This document shows, piece after piece, positions 18,997 through 27,669 of a stretch of 64,000 nucleotides of DNA. The stretch covers positions 186,001 to 250,000 of the forward strand of contig NZ_CP019300.1 in the NCBI RefSeq assembly GCF_001953955.1, written 5' to 3'. The position numbers and the translations under genes were made by a program. The first letter of the stretch is position 1; every line of letters begins with the position of its first letter. Below the pieces are notes generated by a model. It did not search any database and was not told the origin of the DNA. It saw only the letters and a program-made list of their open reading frames with translations. The stretch comes from Prevotella intermedia ATCC 25611 = DSM 20706. GTDB lineage: Bacteria; Bacteroidota; Bacteroidia; Bacteroidales; Bacteroidaceae.

Positions 18997-19476
18997 CTAT
19001 TCCGCTATTTCAGGAATAACGTAAGAGAGCGATTTCAGCACATCTTCATGCGAGCAACCCTCCTTGAAAACAATAAAAATGGTGTCGTCGCCTGCTATTG
19101 TTCCCAATACTTCGGGCAAGGCACTGTTGTCCAAGTTGTAGGCAATGGCACTGGCATAGCCCGGACGCGTCTTCATAATAGCCATCTGCCCAGAGAACTG
19201 AATGGAAAGATAGCCGCTGTGGCGAAGCATTTCCGATGCTATCCGTGGTGTCGAAACACGTTTGTACATTGAGTCGTTAGGCAGCACGTAAACGTATTTT
19301 CCGCCCATAGAGGCAGCTTTTGCCACCTTCAGCTGCTTGAGGTCGCGGCTCAATGTAGCCTGTGTAAGCTTAAAGCCCTCCTTCTCCAACGCCTTGATAA
19401 CTTCTTCTTGCGAACTCAACTCCATACTCGAGATGAGCATCTTTATCGTTTCTAATCTTTTGGTCTTTACTTTCAT
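18997..19476 (-). CDS. argR: Arginine repressor
   Basis: 159 residues, cytoplasmic hexameric regulator. The N-terminal winged helix has SSQEEVIKALEKEGF and TQATLSRDLKQLKVAK, the DNA-contacting SRDL motif of ArgR/AhrC. The C-terminal part (from ~residue 80) contains the arginine-binding GTIAGDDTIFIV segment. Senses arginine and controls arginine metabolism; no arginine genes are in the window, so targets lie elsewhere. Single gene with its own promoter and terminator. Confidence 0.94.
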   Translation of the reverse strand: MKVKTKRLETIKMLISSMELSSQEEVIKALEKEGFKLTQATLSRDLKQLKVAKAASMGGKYVYVLPNDSMYKRVSTPRIASEMLRHSGYLSIQFSGQMAIMKTRPGYASAIAYNLDNSALPEVLGTIAGDDTIFIVFKEGCSHEDVLKSLSYVIPEIAE

Positions 19477-19506
19477 ACTACAGAATATCTATGCGTTATT
19501 TACACG

Positions 19507-19537
19507 CAAAAATATCCAATAATTTCCAATTATGCAA
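19507..19537 (-). promoter_or_regulatory. Promoter of argR
   Basis: Minus strand: TTG (complement of 19535-19537), 20-bp spacer, TATTTTTG (complement of 19507-19514). The spacer carries repeated TTGGA/AATTAT, which could hold an autoregulatory site, but no clear ARG box is seen. Confidence 0.55.
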
Positions 19538-19773
19538 GAATTGTTTCAAAAAAGATTACTTTTTATACATCTTTATCTACTTGCGGCACTTAAAATCCTG
19601 CTTTTCTTTCAATCGCTACGGATAGTTCTGACGTTTTTGTCGTCAAAGTATTGTACGCCAACCGAGTGAAAGTCAGTGTACGATATTGTCTTTATATATA
19701 ATAAGGTGTAAAGCTATTGAAAACCCAAAAAGAAACAAAAATATCGCTATTTTGCAAAAAAGTTGCTCAAAAA
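19538..19773. other. Intergenic region between argR and the ABC operon, no gene seen
   Basis: AT-rich spacer between divergent transcripts. Contains short imperfect inverted repeats (TTGACGACAAA-like around 19640 and a GTACG pair near 19655-19682), too weak to call. Confidence 0.4.
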
Positions 19774-19805
19774 TTTGGAGGTTAATGAATTAATACATAC
19801 TTTTG
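19774..19805 (+). promoter_or_regulatory. Promoter of the ABC transporter/GntR operon
   Basis: TTTG at 19774-19777, 20-bp spacer, TACTTTTG at 19798-19805. Leaves a leader of about 55 bases before the ATPase gene. The downstream GntR protein may act here, but no clear dyad is visible at the promoter. Confidence 0.75.
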
Positions 19806-19866
19806 CAGTGTACTACATAAGTAATACAGCATAACAAGAGATAATAATTTAAACAAAAATACAGCT

Positions 19867-20694
19867 ATGATTGAAGTCAAAAACTTAGTATTCAACTATC
19901 CCGGCAACAAGAAAAAGGTGTTCGACGGATTGAATTTAACGCTCAACGAAAACCGCATTTATGGTCTTTTGGGTAAGAATGGTATGGGTAAGAGCACTTT
20001 GCTTTACTTAATATCTGGTTTGTTGCGCCCAAAGAGCGGTGAGGTTAGCATCGATGGAATGGAAACAAAGAAGCGTCGTCCGGAAATGCTTCGTGAAATA
20101 TATGTAGTGCCAGAAGAATATAATCTTCCAAATCTCACGCTGAAGCAGTATGTGAAAGTACATCAAGACTTTTACCCACGCTTCAGCGAGGAGATTTTAA
20201 TGAAGTGTCTGAAAGATTTTGAAATGCAGCCAGACGTAAACTTCAAGCACCTGTCAATGGGTCAGAAGAAGAAGATTTATATGAGTTTTGCCGTGGCTTC
20301 TTGCTGCCAGCTGCTCTTAATGGACGAGCCGACAAACGGTCTTGACATTCCTTCAAAGGCACTTTTCCGCAAGGTGATAGCAGGAAACCTGCCTGCCGAC
20401 TCGTCGCTCATTATATCTACGCACCAAGTACACGATGTTGAGCAGCTGCTCGACCACGTTTTCGTTCTCAATAACTCGGAGATGATAATCAACGCATCGG
20501 TGGAAGAGATTGCTAAAGAATACGAATTTACTTACCGTAACGCCAACGAGATGGACGAAAACGTGCTTTACGCCGAGCCATCGCTGCAAGGCAACGCTGT
20601 AATTGCACGCAGAAAGGCAGACAGCCCCGAAACTACAATCAACTTGGAATTGCTCTTCAATGCAGCAACATTAGGTAAACTAAACAATAAATAA
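19867..20694 (+). CDS. ABC transporter ATP-binding protein
   Basis: 275 residues, peripheral at the inner membrane. Walker A GKNGMGKST at 36-44, signature LSMGQKKK, Walker B LLLMDEPTNGLD, and the H-loop STHQVHD. The signature deviates from LSGGQ in the manner of the YtrB/CcmA-like export ATPases. The C-terminal 60 residues are an extra tail. First gene of a four-gene operon with a DUF2807 lipoprotein, a permease and a GntR regulator; this matches the Ytr-type ABC systems that respond to envelope stress or antibiotics, so an envelope-related export or sensing role is inferred. Confidence 0.88.
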   Translation: MIEVKNLVFNYPGNKKKVFDGLNLTLNENRIYGLLGKNGMGKSTLLYLISGLLRPKSGEVSIDGMETKKRRPEMLREIYVVPEEYNLPNLTLKQYVKVHQDFYPRFSEEILMKCLKDFEMQPDVNFKHLSMGQKKKIYMSFAVASCCQLLLMDEPTNGLDIPSKALFRKVIAGNLPADSSLIISTHQVHDVEQLLDHVFVLNNSEMIINASVEEIAKEYEFTYRNANEMDENVLYAEPSLQGNAVIARRKADSPETTINLELLFNAATLGKLNNK

Positions 20695-20706
20695 GGAGGA
20701 AAAGAT

Positions 20707-21441
20707 ATGAAAAAGATATTTGGTTTTACATTCAACGTATGCCTTTCAATATTGGTTTTTGCACTGTTGTTCACATCGTGCGTACATAAGAAAAGAGATA
20801 TGGGCAAGGTTATAACAAAGGAAATAAAGGTTACGCCTTTCCAAGACCTTAGTTTGTTTTCCAACTCAACAGTGAATATCATTCCCGGCGACACATTTAA
20901 AGTAGTGGTAAAAGGCAAAGAGAAGTTGCTTGCTAACGTAAGCGCAAAGGTTGAGAACGGCGTACTGACAGTATCTGATACAAGGGAACTCTTCTCCAAT
21001 AAAAACGAATTAAACTTCGGAACATTTACAAGAGAAGACTATTTTACCGAAATTTACATCACAATGCCCACCCTGCGCAACATCTACCAAGAGGGTAATT
21101 CATCTATAAACATCAACAAAACGATGACAGGAGACAGCATTTACATCGATATACTTGGCAATTCCGACCTTAATATTGCAGGACTTACAGCGAAAAGCCT
21201 AAAGATGAATGTTCAAGGAAATGCCAGTGTAGACTTGGCACACTTAACCGTAGACCGCACAAATGTGGATGTCTTAGGCAATGCGTCAATGGATTTAATG
21301 TTCGATTTAGGCGGCGATGTAAACTTAGGCATACAAGGAAACGGTTCTGCAACGCTCACAGGTGTAACCCGTAACCAACCTATTTACAAGATGCAGGGCA
21401 ACGGAACCATTAACGACCGCACTACTCGTGCACAGAAATAA
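20707..21441 (+). CDS. DUF2807 (head-GIN domain) lipoprotein
   Basis: 244 residues. Signal peptide of lipoprotein type with LLFTSC as lipobox (Cys at about residue 22). The mature protein is almost all short beta repeats of the DUF2807/putative auto-transporter adhesin kind: FQDLSLFSNSTVNIIPGD, then a ladder of LGNSDLNI, VQGNASVDL, VLGNASMDL, IQGNGSATL and MQGNGTIN units, typical of a right-handed beta solenoid. Sits 12 bases after the ATPase and before the permease, so it is probably part of the transport or sensing system at the periplasmic side. Function of the family is not established. Confidence 0.85.
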   Translation: MKKIFGFTFNVCLSILVFALLFTSCVHKKRDMGKVITKEIKVTPFQDLSLFSNSTVNIIPGDTFKVVVKGKEKLLANVSAKVENGVLTVSDTRELFSNKNELNFGTFTREDYFTEIYITMPTLRNIYQEGNSSININKTMTGDSIYIDILGNSDLNIAGLTAKSLKMNVQGNASVDLAHLTVDRTNVDVLGNASMDLMFDLGGDVNLGIQGNGSATLTGVTRNQPIYKMQGNGTINDRTTRAQK

Positions 21442-21483
21442 TAAAGTAAAAAACTTGTAAAACATTAGAAACAAAACTACAAT

Positions 21484-22320
21484 ATGGAAAATTTCAATAT
21501 ACAACGATTCGGCAATGTTTGCTCAAGACTCGTGATGATTAGAAAAAAAGAATACTTCAGAATGTTCTTGGGACTTATGTTGGTTTTCACTTTTTTTAGT
21601 GTATTGGCTTGTAACCCTTTCAAGTTAGAAGCCCTTAGCGATGAAACTTATAAGCTTGCATTCCTCAAAATATCAGGTTTAATAGGTGTTATTTCATTTA
21701 TAATTGTAGTTCTTAGTGGCTCAATGATTATCAGCGACTTGAAGACAAAGCAACAAAGAATAGACGAACTTGCATTACCAGCCACCAATCTTGAGAAGTT
21801 TGTGGCACGTGCAATAGGTTCTACCCTTCTTGCAGTAGTAATTTTGGTAGTTGCTTTCTTTGTAGCTGACCTTCTGCAAATGCTCATCAATATGTTGCTG
21901 CACAAGGGAACGTTTGCCTCAATAACTGTGGCGGTGAAGGATACAATAATGAAAACAAGAGACTTTGATATTACACCATTCCAGCATGAAACCGCTATGG
22001 CGACATTAATATCAACGTTGCTCTCCTTCTTAGGTGCCAACACTACTTACGTTCTGGGTGGTATGCTGTTCAGAAAGTCGGCTTGGCTGAAGACTTCCTT
22101 GGCACTCATTATCCTTGGTATCATTATTTTCAGCTTATTCGTTGGCTATGGTTACCTCGTTTACAAGTACACCGACTACGTGGTATATATCCCTGAATGG
22201 ATACAAAGCAAATGGTTTTCTACAACGCTCAGCATTGTTCAAATAGTGGTTTGCTACTATCTTGCTTACCGCATCTACTGCAGGTTGCAGGCCATCAACA
22301 CTCGCTGGCTAAATATTTAA
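21484..22320 (+). CDS. ABC transporter permease-like membrane protein
   Basis: 278 residues with about six hydrophobic segments (near residues 25-45, 58-80, 111-135, 175-195, 205-230 and 245-262). Between segments 3 and 4 lies a loop of about 35 residues. No enzyme motif. As the only membrane protein of the operon it should be the transmembrane partner of the ATPase, forming a homodimer. Starts 42 bases after the DUF2807 gene. The sequence is of the type often labelled hypothetical in Prevotella. Confidence 0.75.
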   Translation: MENFNIQRFGNVCSRLVMIRKKEYFRMFLGLMLVFTFFSVLACNPFKLEALSDETYKLAFLKISGLIGVISFIIVVLSGSMIISDLKTKQQRIDELALPATNLEKFVARAIGSTLLAVVILVVAFFVADLLQMLINMLLHKGTFASITVAVKDTIMKTRDFDITPFQHETAMATLISTLLSFLGANTTYVLGGMLFRKSAWLKTSLALIILGIIIFSLFVGYGYLVYKYTDYVVYIPEWIQSKWFSTTLSIVQIVVCYYLAYRIYCRLQAINTRWLNI

Positions 22321-22398
22321 ACAGTTATTGCTTGTGGATAGGGCTGTTCGCAGCCCTCCACAATCTCCTCTCTCAACTTTAAAAGAAAGGATTTAATT

Positions 22399-22761
22399 AT
22401 GAATTTCAATAGTAACAAGGCTATATACGAGCAGATGGCAGAACGCCTATGCGACGAGATAATTGCCGAAAACTACAAGGCAGACGACCGAATACCCTCG
22501 GTAAGGGAGTATGCCATTATGTTGGAGGTGAACACCAACACCGCCGTAAAGGCGTATGAGCTACTCGCCCGCGAGGAAATAATCTACAACAAGCGAGGCT
22601 TAGGCTACTTCGTGTCGCCCAACGCACGCACGCAGATACTCGCCCAACGCAAGGACGAGTTTGTAAACGAGATGTTGCCAGAGGTTTTCAGACAGATGGC
22701 ACTGCTCGAAATCGATATAAAGGACATCGAAAAAATGTGGAACGAAACGCACACTTCGTAG
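22399..22761 (+). CDS. GntR family transcriptional regulator, YtrA-like
   Basis: 120 residues. A GntR winged helix (IYEQMAERLCDEII, DRIPSVREYAIMLEVNTNTAVKAYELL) fills residues 5-75, followed only by a short helical tail (to 120) for dimerisation; no ligand-binding domain. This is the YtrA subgroup, which represses its own ABC operon. Last gene of the operon, about 80 bases after the permease. Three perfect or near-perfect palindromes follow 8 bases after the stop and could be its or another regulator's sites. Confidence 0.88.
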   Translation: MNFNSNKAIYEQMAERLCDEIIAENYKADDRIPSVREYAIMLEVNTNTAVKAYELLAREEIIYNKRGLGYFVSPNARTQILAQRKDEFVNEMLPEVFRQMALLEIDIKDIEKMWNETHTS

Positions 22762-22769
22762 CGTAAACA

Positions 22770-22831
22770 GAATATGACGTCATTTTCTACCAAATATGAC
22801 GTCATATTTGCTGAAATATGACGTCATATTT
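22770..22831. promoter_or_regulatory. Three tandem palindromes AAATATGACGTCATATTT (candidate operators)
   Basis: Centres at 22778/9, 22800/1 and 22822/3, exactly 22 bp apart. Copies two (22792-22809) and three (22814-22831) are perfect 18-bp palindromes; copy one differs at two outer positions. About two helical turns between centres places them on one face of the DNA. They lie between the GntR stop and the M13 peptidase promoter (-33 at 22883). Confidence 0.75.
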
Positions 22832-22882
22832 AAAAAGAACACATAATCAAACAAGCATAACCTACTTTAAGCATTGAAAAAC

Positions 22883-22913
22883 TTGCTGCTTATAAAAAAT
22901 ATTTATAATATTG
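22883..22913 (+). promoter_or_regulatory. Promoter of the M13 peptidase gene
   Basis: TTG at 22883-22885, 20-bp spacer, TAATATTG at 22906-22913 (one mismatch to TAnnTTTG). The nearest palindrome ends about 50 bp upstream of the -33 box. Confidence 0.55.
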
Positions 22914-22954
22914 CAGTGGAATAAGAATATAACAACAAAATAACAATTTAAAAC

Positions 22955-24979
22955 ATGAAAAAGAGAACATTAATAGCAGCCTGCCTGTTGGCAGGAATGT
23001 CTGTAAATGCACAAAACTTCTCATCAGGTATCGACAAGAAAAACATGAACCTGAACGTGAAACCTGGCACCGACTTCTACCAGTATGCAGCTGGAGGTTG
23101 GCTAAAGAGCCACCCATTGGACGCTGAACACACCAGCAACGGTGCCTTTGTAGACCTCTTCGAGGAGAACCAGAAGCGCATTCAAGAGCTTATTTTGGAA
23201 TACGCAAGCAAGCCACAGCAGCAAGGTACGCTCGGACAAAAGCTCGGAAGCCTCTACAATATGATGATGGACAGCGTACGCTTGAACCGTGAAGGTTGGG
23301 CACCGCTGAAACCAACACTCTCTCGCATCGCTGCCATCAAGAACAACAAAGAATATCAGGTTGTTACAGCACAGCTCGACCGCCACGGCGAGAACACGAT
23401 GATGTACGGAATTGGCGTAGGTGCCGATATGCGCAACGCATCTATGAACATCGTTTCTATCGGTCAGGGCGGTTTAGGTATGGGCACACGCGACTACTAT
23501 CTGAACGACGACCCACAAACCGTAAAGGTTCGCGAAGCCTACAAAACCTATATGAAGAACCTCTTCAAGATGGTAGGCAACGATGAAGCCACAGCTGCGA
23601 AGAAGGTGGAAGCCATTATGGCAATCGAAACACGCATCGCAAAAGCCAGCTATTCGAACGTTCAGCTCCGCGACATCGACAAGAACTACCACAAGATGAG
23701 CTACAACGAACTCGTGCTGAACTTCCCTGGCATCGACTGGGGCAACGTATTCCTGCAGACAGGATTCCCTCCTTTCGATGCAGTAGACGTTGGTCAGCCT
23801 GAGCCAATACACGAAGTAGAGAAGATTCTCGCTGAAACAAAACTCGACGACCTCAAGGCATACGCCGAAATAAAGGTTATCTCGGGTGCATCAAGCCAGC
23901 TCAGCGATGCCTTCCGTGCTGAAAGCTTCAAGTACAACAGCGTGGTAAGCGGTGCACAACAAGACCGTCCACGTTGGAAGCGTGCAGTAGGCACAGTGTC
24001 AAACGTATTCGGCGAAGCTGTCGGCAAACTCTATGTAGAGAAATATTTCCCCGAAAGCAGCAAGCAACGTATGATAGAACTCGTGAAGAACCTGCAGGAA
24101 GCATTGGCACAACGCATTCAGGAAGCAACATGGATGAGTGCAGAAACCAAGGCACAGGCTAAGGACAAGCTCGACAACTTCATCGTAAAGATTGGCTATC
24201 CCGACAAGTGGCGCGATTACAGCGGACTGCAAATCGACGAGAAACTCTCACTCTACGAGAATATGCAGAACGTAAGCGAGTTCTTCCTCCAAGACGAATT
24301 GAACAGAAAGGTGAACAAGCCAGTAGACAAAATGGAATGGGGTATGACACCACAGACCATCAATGCCTACTACAACCCTACAACAAACGAAATCTGTTTC
24401 CCTGCAGCTATCCTCCAGCCTCCATTCTTCGACCCTGAAGCCGACGATGCAGTGAACTACGGTGGTATCGGTGCAGTAATCGGACACGAGATGAGCCACG
24501 GCTTCGACGACCAAGGTTCACAGTTCGACAAGACAGGTAACCAACGCGATTGGTGGACTCCACAGGACAAGAAGAACTTCCAAGAACGTTCAAAAGTATT
24601 GGTAGACCACTTCGGCAAGGTAGAAGTTGTGAACGGAAAGAAGGTGAACGGCCAGCTCACATTGGGCGAAAACATCGGCGACAACGGCGGTTTGAACATC
24701 GCATTCCGTGCTTTGCAAAACAGCATGAAGAAGAAACCACTGAAGGTATTGGACGGTTTCACACCCGAACAACGCTTCTTCCTTTCTTGGGCACGTGTAT
24801 GGGCAGGCAACGCTCGCCCAGAATACTTGGAGTACGTCATTACCGTAGACCCACACTCTCCTAACATGGCACGCGTGAATGCTGCACTCCCACAAATCGA
24901 CGCATGGTACGATGCATTTAAAATCAAGAAGAGCGACAAGCTCTTTATCCCTGCAAAGAAGCGCGCACAGATTTGGTAA
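22955..24979 (+). CDS. pepO: M13 family zinc metallopeptidase (neprilysin/PepO type)
   Basis: 674 residues with a signal peptide (LIAACLLAGMSVNAQ), so exported. Zinc site GHEMSHGFDD (H511, E512, H515) and third ligand E572 in GENIGDNGG, with the WWTPQD segment between, all diagnostic of M13 oligopeptidases; the N-terminal lobe opens with PGTDFYQYAAGGWL. Cleaves short peptides on the amino side of hydrophobic residues in this family; PepO of Porphyromonas is a relative. The conserved C-terminal end (KKRAQIW) is close to the usual CxxW tail but lacks the Cys. Single gene between operator-like palindromes and a terminator. Confidence 0.93.
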   Translation: MKKRTLIAACLLAGMSVNAQNFSSGIDKKNMNLNVKPGTDFYQYAAGGWLKSHPLDAEHTSNGAFVDLFEENQKRIQELILEYASKPQQQGTLGQKLGSLYNMMMDSVRLNREGWAPLKPTLSRIAAIKNNKEYQVVTAQLDRHGENTMMYGIGVGADMRNASMNIVSIGQGGLGMGTRDYYLNDDPQTVKVREAYKTYMKNLFKMVGNDEATAAKKVEAIMAIETRIAKASYSNVQLRDIDKNYHKMSYNELVLNFPGIDWGNVFLQTGFPPFDAVDVGQPEPIHEVEKILAETKLDDLKAYAEIKVISGASSQLSDAFRAESFKYNSVVSGAQQDRPRWKRAVGTVSNVFGEAVGKLYVEKYFPESSKQRMIELVKNLQEALAQRIQEATWMSAETKAQAKDKLDNFIVKIGYPDKWRDYSGLQIDEKLSLYENMQNVSEFFLQDELNRKVNKPVDKMEWGMTPQTINAYYNPTTNEICFPAAILQPPFFDPEADDAVNYGGIGAVIGHEMSHGFDDQGSQFDKTGNQRDWWTPQDKKNFQERSKVLVDHFGKVEVVNGKKVNGQLTLGENIGDNGGLNIAFRALQNSMKKKPLKVLDGFTPEQRFFLSWARVWAGNARPEYLEYVITVDPHSPNMARVNAALPQIDAWYDAFKIKKSDKLFIPAKKRAQIW

Positions 24980-25033
24980 GCAACACGAAATCCGCAGCAG
25001 CAAGTCGCTGACAAGCTGCTAAGGCAACATAAT

Positions 25034-25077
25034 AAAATCCCTACAAACAGACTCAATGCTGCTTGTAGGGATTTTTT
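25034..25077 (+). terminator. Intrinsic terminator after the M13 peptidase
   Basis: AAAATCCCTACAA (25034-25046) pairs with TTGTAGGGATTTT, followed by a run of T. Strong stem and U-tract. Confidence 0.85.
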
Positions 25078-25266
25078 GTGCATTATGCGAACAAGTCAAA
25101 TACCCGTCAGAGGCATCTCACAAAAGCAAGAAAAAACACTCGAAGCAAAACAAACATTTTAGCACAATGGAACGAGCGTTCAGTATAAGAAAGCAGTTCA
25201 AGCAGTCATCTATGAGGTGTTTTTAGCATTCTTCCTTGATGAAATAGCGAGAGCCTTTTCGTTTAA

Positions 25267-25455
25267 TTTTGTAAAGATAATTCTGTTAAAAAGTGATAAC
25301 TGCGCTTTGGCATTGCGAAAGCGGCTGTTTTGCGATGCAAAACCTACGCTTTTACCGTGCAAAACAGCCGCTTTTGGAATGCAAAACAATAGGTTTTATA
25401 ATGCGTTGATGATAAGGCGGTTACACGATAGTTACGCTTGCGAAAAATGTTTACA
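25267..25455 (-). repeat. 189-bp modular intergenic repeat, copy 5 (core X-Y-X')
   Basis: Minus-strand orientation. Arms both in the G form and perfectly paired. The right flank is of the AAGCGCAGTTATCACTTTTTAAC class shared with copies 1 and 3. The upstream fringe (AGCGAAAAGAAGATAATA) is well kept. Confidence 0.95.
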
Positions 25456-25749
25456 CCTCTATTATCTTCTTTTCGCTCAGAAAGTAATGTTAGTTCGGCG
25501 TAGGAATGTGCGGACGAAGACACTTTACTTCTTTCTGATTATAAGCATATTAAATCGTTATCAAGTCTTTCTTTAAATATCGTATGAATAATATACTGGT
25601 GCAATTCTTATATCGAACTGACGTTACGCCTATACTCGACGACCATAAAATGTATGCAATACACTTGTTTAAACTATGCTATTATTCCGTTTTATTGTTC
25701 TCTTATACCGATAAAAAGCGAAAGTTAAATGATAATAACTTCAAAATAA
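25456..25749. other. AT-rich intergenic region, no gene seen
   Basis: Between repeat copy 5 and the acyl-CoA ligase promoter. A 60-codon open frame at 25584-25766 has unusual composition and no recognisable features, so it is not called. Confidence 0.4.
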
Positions 25750-25781
25750 TTTCCTTATATCGCTAAAATTTACTATTTTTG
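25750..25781 (+). promoter_or_regulatory. Possible promoter of the acyl-CoA ligase gene
   Basis: TTTC at 25750-25753, 20-bp spacer, TATTTTTG at 25774-25781. One mismatch in the -33 box. Confidence 0.5.
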
Positions 25782-25831
25782 CATTTATTAAAGGTGGGCT
25801 AACGTTTGCGTCCACGAAAAGCAAAAAGACT

Positions 25832-27640
25832 ATGCAGGCAAAACATCACTACGCAGTACTCATACATGAGCAAGCCAAAAAATATGGCACAAAACCCGTT
25901 ATAACATTCAGAAACTTTGGTAGTTTAAATTGGAAATCGGTTTCTTGGAATCAGTTTTCCATGCGTGTTAAGCAAGTTTCAAACGCTTTGCTCAACTTCG
26001 GCTTAAAGCCACAAGAGAACATTGCGGTGTTTGCGCAGAACTGCATACAATATTTATACACCGATTTCGGTGCGTATGGCGTTCGTGTAACTACAATTCC
26101 GTTCTACGCATCAAGCTCTGAACAACAGATACAATACATTATTCAAGATGCCAGCGTGCGCTACATCTTCGTGGGCGAGCAGGAACAATACGACAAGGCA
26201 CGCCGTATATTTTCGCTTTGCCCATCGTTGGAGCGCATCATCATCTTCGACTCAAGTGTACGCACCAGCTCAAACGATACTTACGCTATCTTCTTTGAAG
26301 ACTTCCTGAAGCTCGGCGAGGGACTTCCACGACAGTCGGAGGTGGAGAAACGTTGGGCTGAAGCGAGCGACGACGACATTTGCAACATACTCTACACCAG
26401 CGGTACAACGGGCGAAAGCAAGGGTGTTATCCTCACCCACGGTATGTACAACGCAGCAATGTATGCCAACAGCCAATGCGTTCCCGTTACCGACAAGGAC
26501 AGAGCGATGGCTTTCCTGCCTTTCGCACACGTTTTCGAGCGTGCTTTCTCTTATTTGGTATTGGGCAATGGCGGCGAAGTGATAGTGAACACGTACCCGA
26601 AAGAAATTCAAGACAGTATGCGCGAAACCAACCCAACCTGTATGGCATCGGTGCCACGCTTCTGGGAAAAGGTGTATATTGCCGTAAAGGAAAGGATAGA
26701 AAAGTCGAGTGCCGTACAACGAAAGATATTCGAACACGCCTTGGAAGTAGGACGCAAGCACAACGTGGTGTATCTTGGACGCGGCAAACGTCCGCCTTTG
26801 AACTTGCAATTGGAGTATAAACTCATCAACAAAACAATATTGAGCCTTGTCCGCAAACAGTTGGGACTTACCAATCCTAACTTCTTCCCAACGGCAGGTG
26901 CATACATTTCGCCCGATGTAGAAACGTTTGTACACAGCATTGGGCTTGATATGCTTGCGGGATATGGCCTCACCGAGAGCCTTGCAACCGTAAGTTGCGA
27001 CCATCGTGGCAAAGCCTTTACAGTGGGTTCGGTGGGTATTCCTATCGAAGGATTGGAAATAAAAATCGGCGAAAACGACGAGATACTGCTCAAAGGTCCA
27101 ACCATTACGCCGGGATACTACCGCCGTGAGCATATAAACGAAACGGCTTTCACCAAAGACGGCTTCTTCCGTACAGGCGATTCGGGCTACCTTAAAGACG
27201 GCGAACTGTATTTGAAAGAACGCATAAAAGACCTTTTCAAGACATCGAACGGCAAGTACATCGCACCACAGATGATAGAAGGACTACTCTTGGTAGACAA
27301 ATTCATCGACCAAGTAGCCATCATTGCCGACCAACGCAAATATGTTTCTGCGCTCATTGTACCCGAATTCAGAGTATTGGAGGATTGGGCGAAGGAATAC
27401 AATATAGCCTACGATAGCCGAGAGTCGCTCTGCAGCAACCATCAAGTAAACAAAATGATGAAAGAACGCATAGCTACCTTGTTGCAGCTGCTTGCTCCTT
27501 ACGAGCAGATAAAGCAGTTTACGCTGTTGCCACAGAACTTCTCGGCAGAGAATGGCGAGCTTACAAACACGCTGAAACTGCGACGACCGATAGTATACAA
27601 GAACTACAAGGAGATTATCGAGCGTATGTACGAGGAATAA
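25832..27640 (+). CDS. Long-chain fatty acid-CoA ligase (AMP-forming)
   Basis: 602 residues. Activates fatty acids to acyl-CoA through an acyl-adenylate. ANL-superfamily motifs: ILYTSGTTGESKGVILTHG (P-loop) near residue 190, the AGYGLTES motif, TGDSGYL and a C-terminal KDLFKTSNGKYIAP hinge and lysine region. Peripheral to the inner membrane in relatives. Close to the FAA1/FadD15-like group. Followed after 29 bases by prfB; they may be cotranscribed though unrelated in function. Confidence 0.9.
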   Translation: MQAKHHYAVLIHEQAKKYGTKPVITFRNFGSLNWKSVSWNQFSMRVKQVSNALLNFGLKPQENIAVFAQNCIQYLYTDFGAYGVRVTTIPFYASSSEQQIQYIIQDASVRYIFVGEQEQYDKARRIFSLCPSLERIIIFDSSVRTSSNDTYAIFFEDFLKLGEGLPRQSEVEKRWAEASDDDICNILYTSGTTGESKGVILTHGMYNAAMYANSQCVPVTDKDRAMAFLPFAHVFERAFSYLVLGNGGEVIVNTYPKEIQDSMRETNPTCMASVPRFWEKVYIAVKERIEKSSAVQRKIFEHALEVGRKHNVVYLGRGKRPPLNLQLEYKLINKTILSLVRKQLGLTNPNFFPTAGAYISPDVETFVHSIGLDMLAGYGLTESLATVSCDHRGKAFTVGSVGIPIEGLEIKIGENDEILLKGPTITPGYYRREHINETAFTKDGFFRTGDSGYLKDGELYLKERIKDLFKTSNGKYIAPQMIEGLLLVDKFIDQVAIIADQRKYVSALIVPEFRVLEDWAKEYNIAYDSRESLCSNHQVNKMMKERIATLLQLLAPYEQIKQFTLLPQNFSAENGELTNTLKLRRPIVYKNYKEIIERMYEE

Positions 27641-27669
27641 GCAACACTATCTAAAGACGAAAAAAGAAA

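Noticed and set aside
25584..25766. 60-codon ORF downstream of repeat copy 5
   Set aside because: AT-driven composition, no signal or domain, and it overlaps the promoter region of the next gene.
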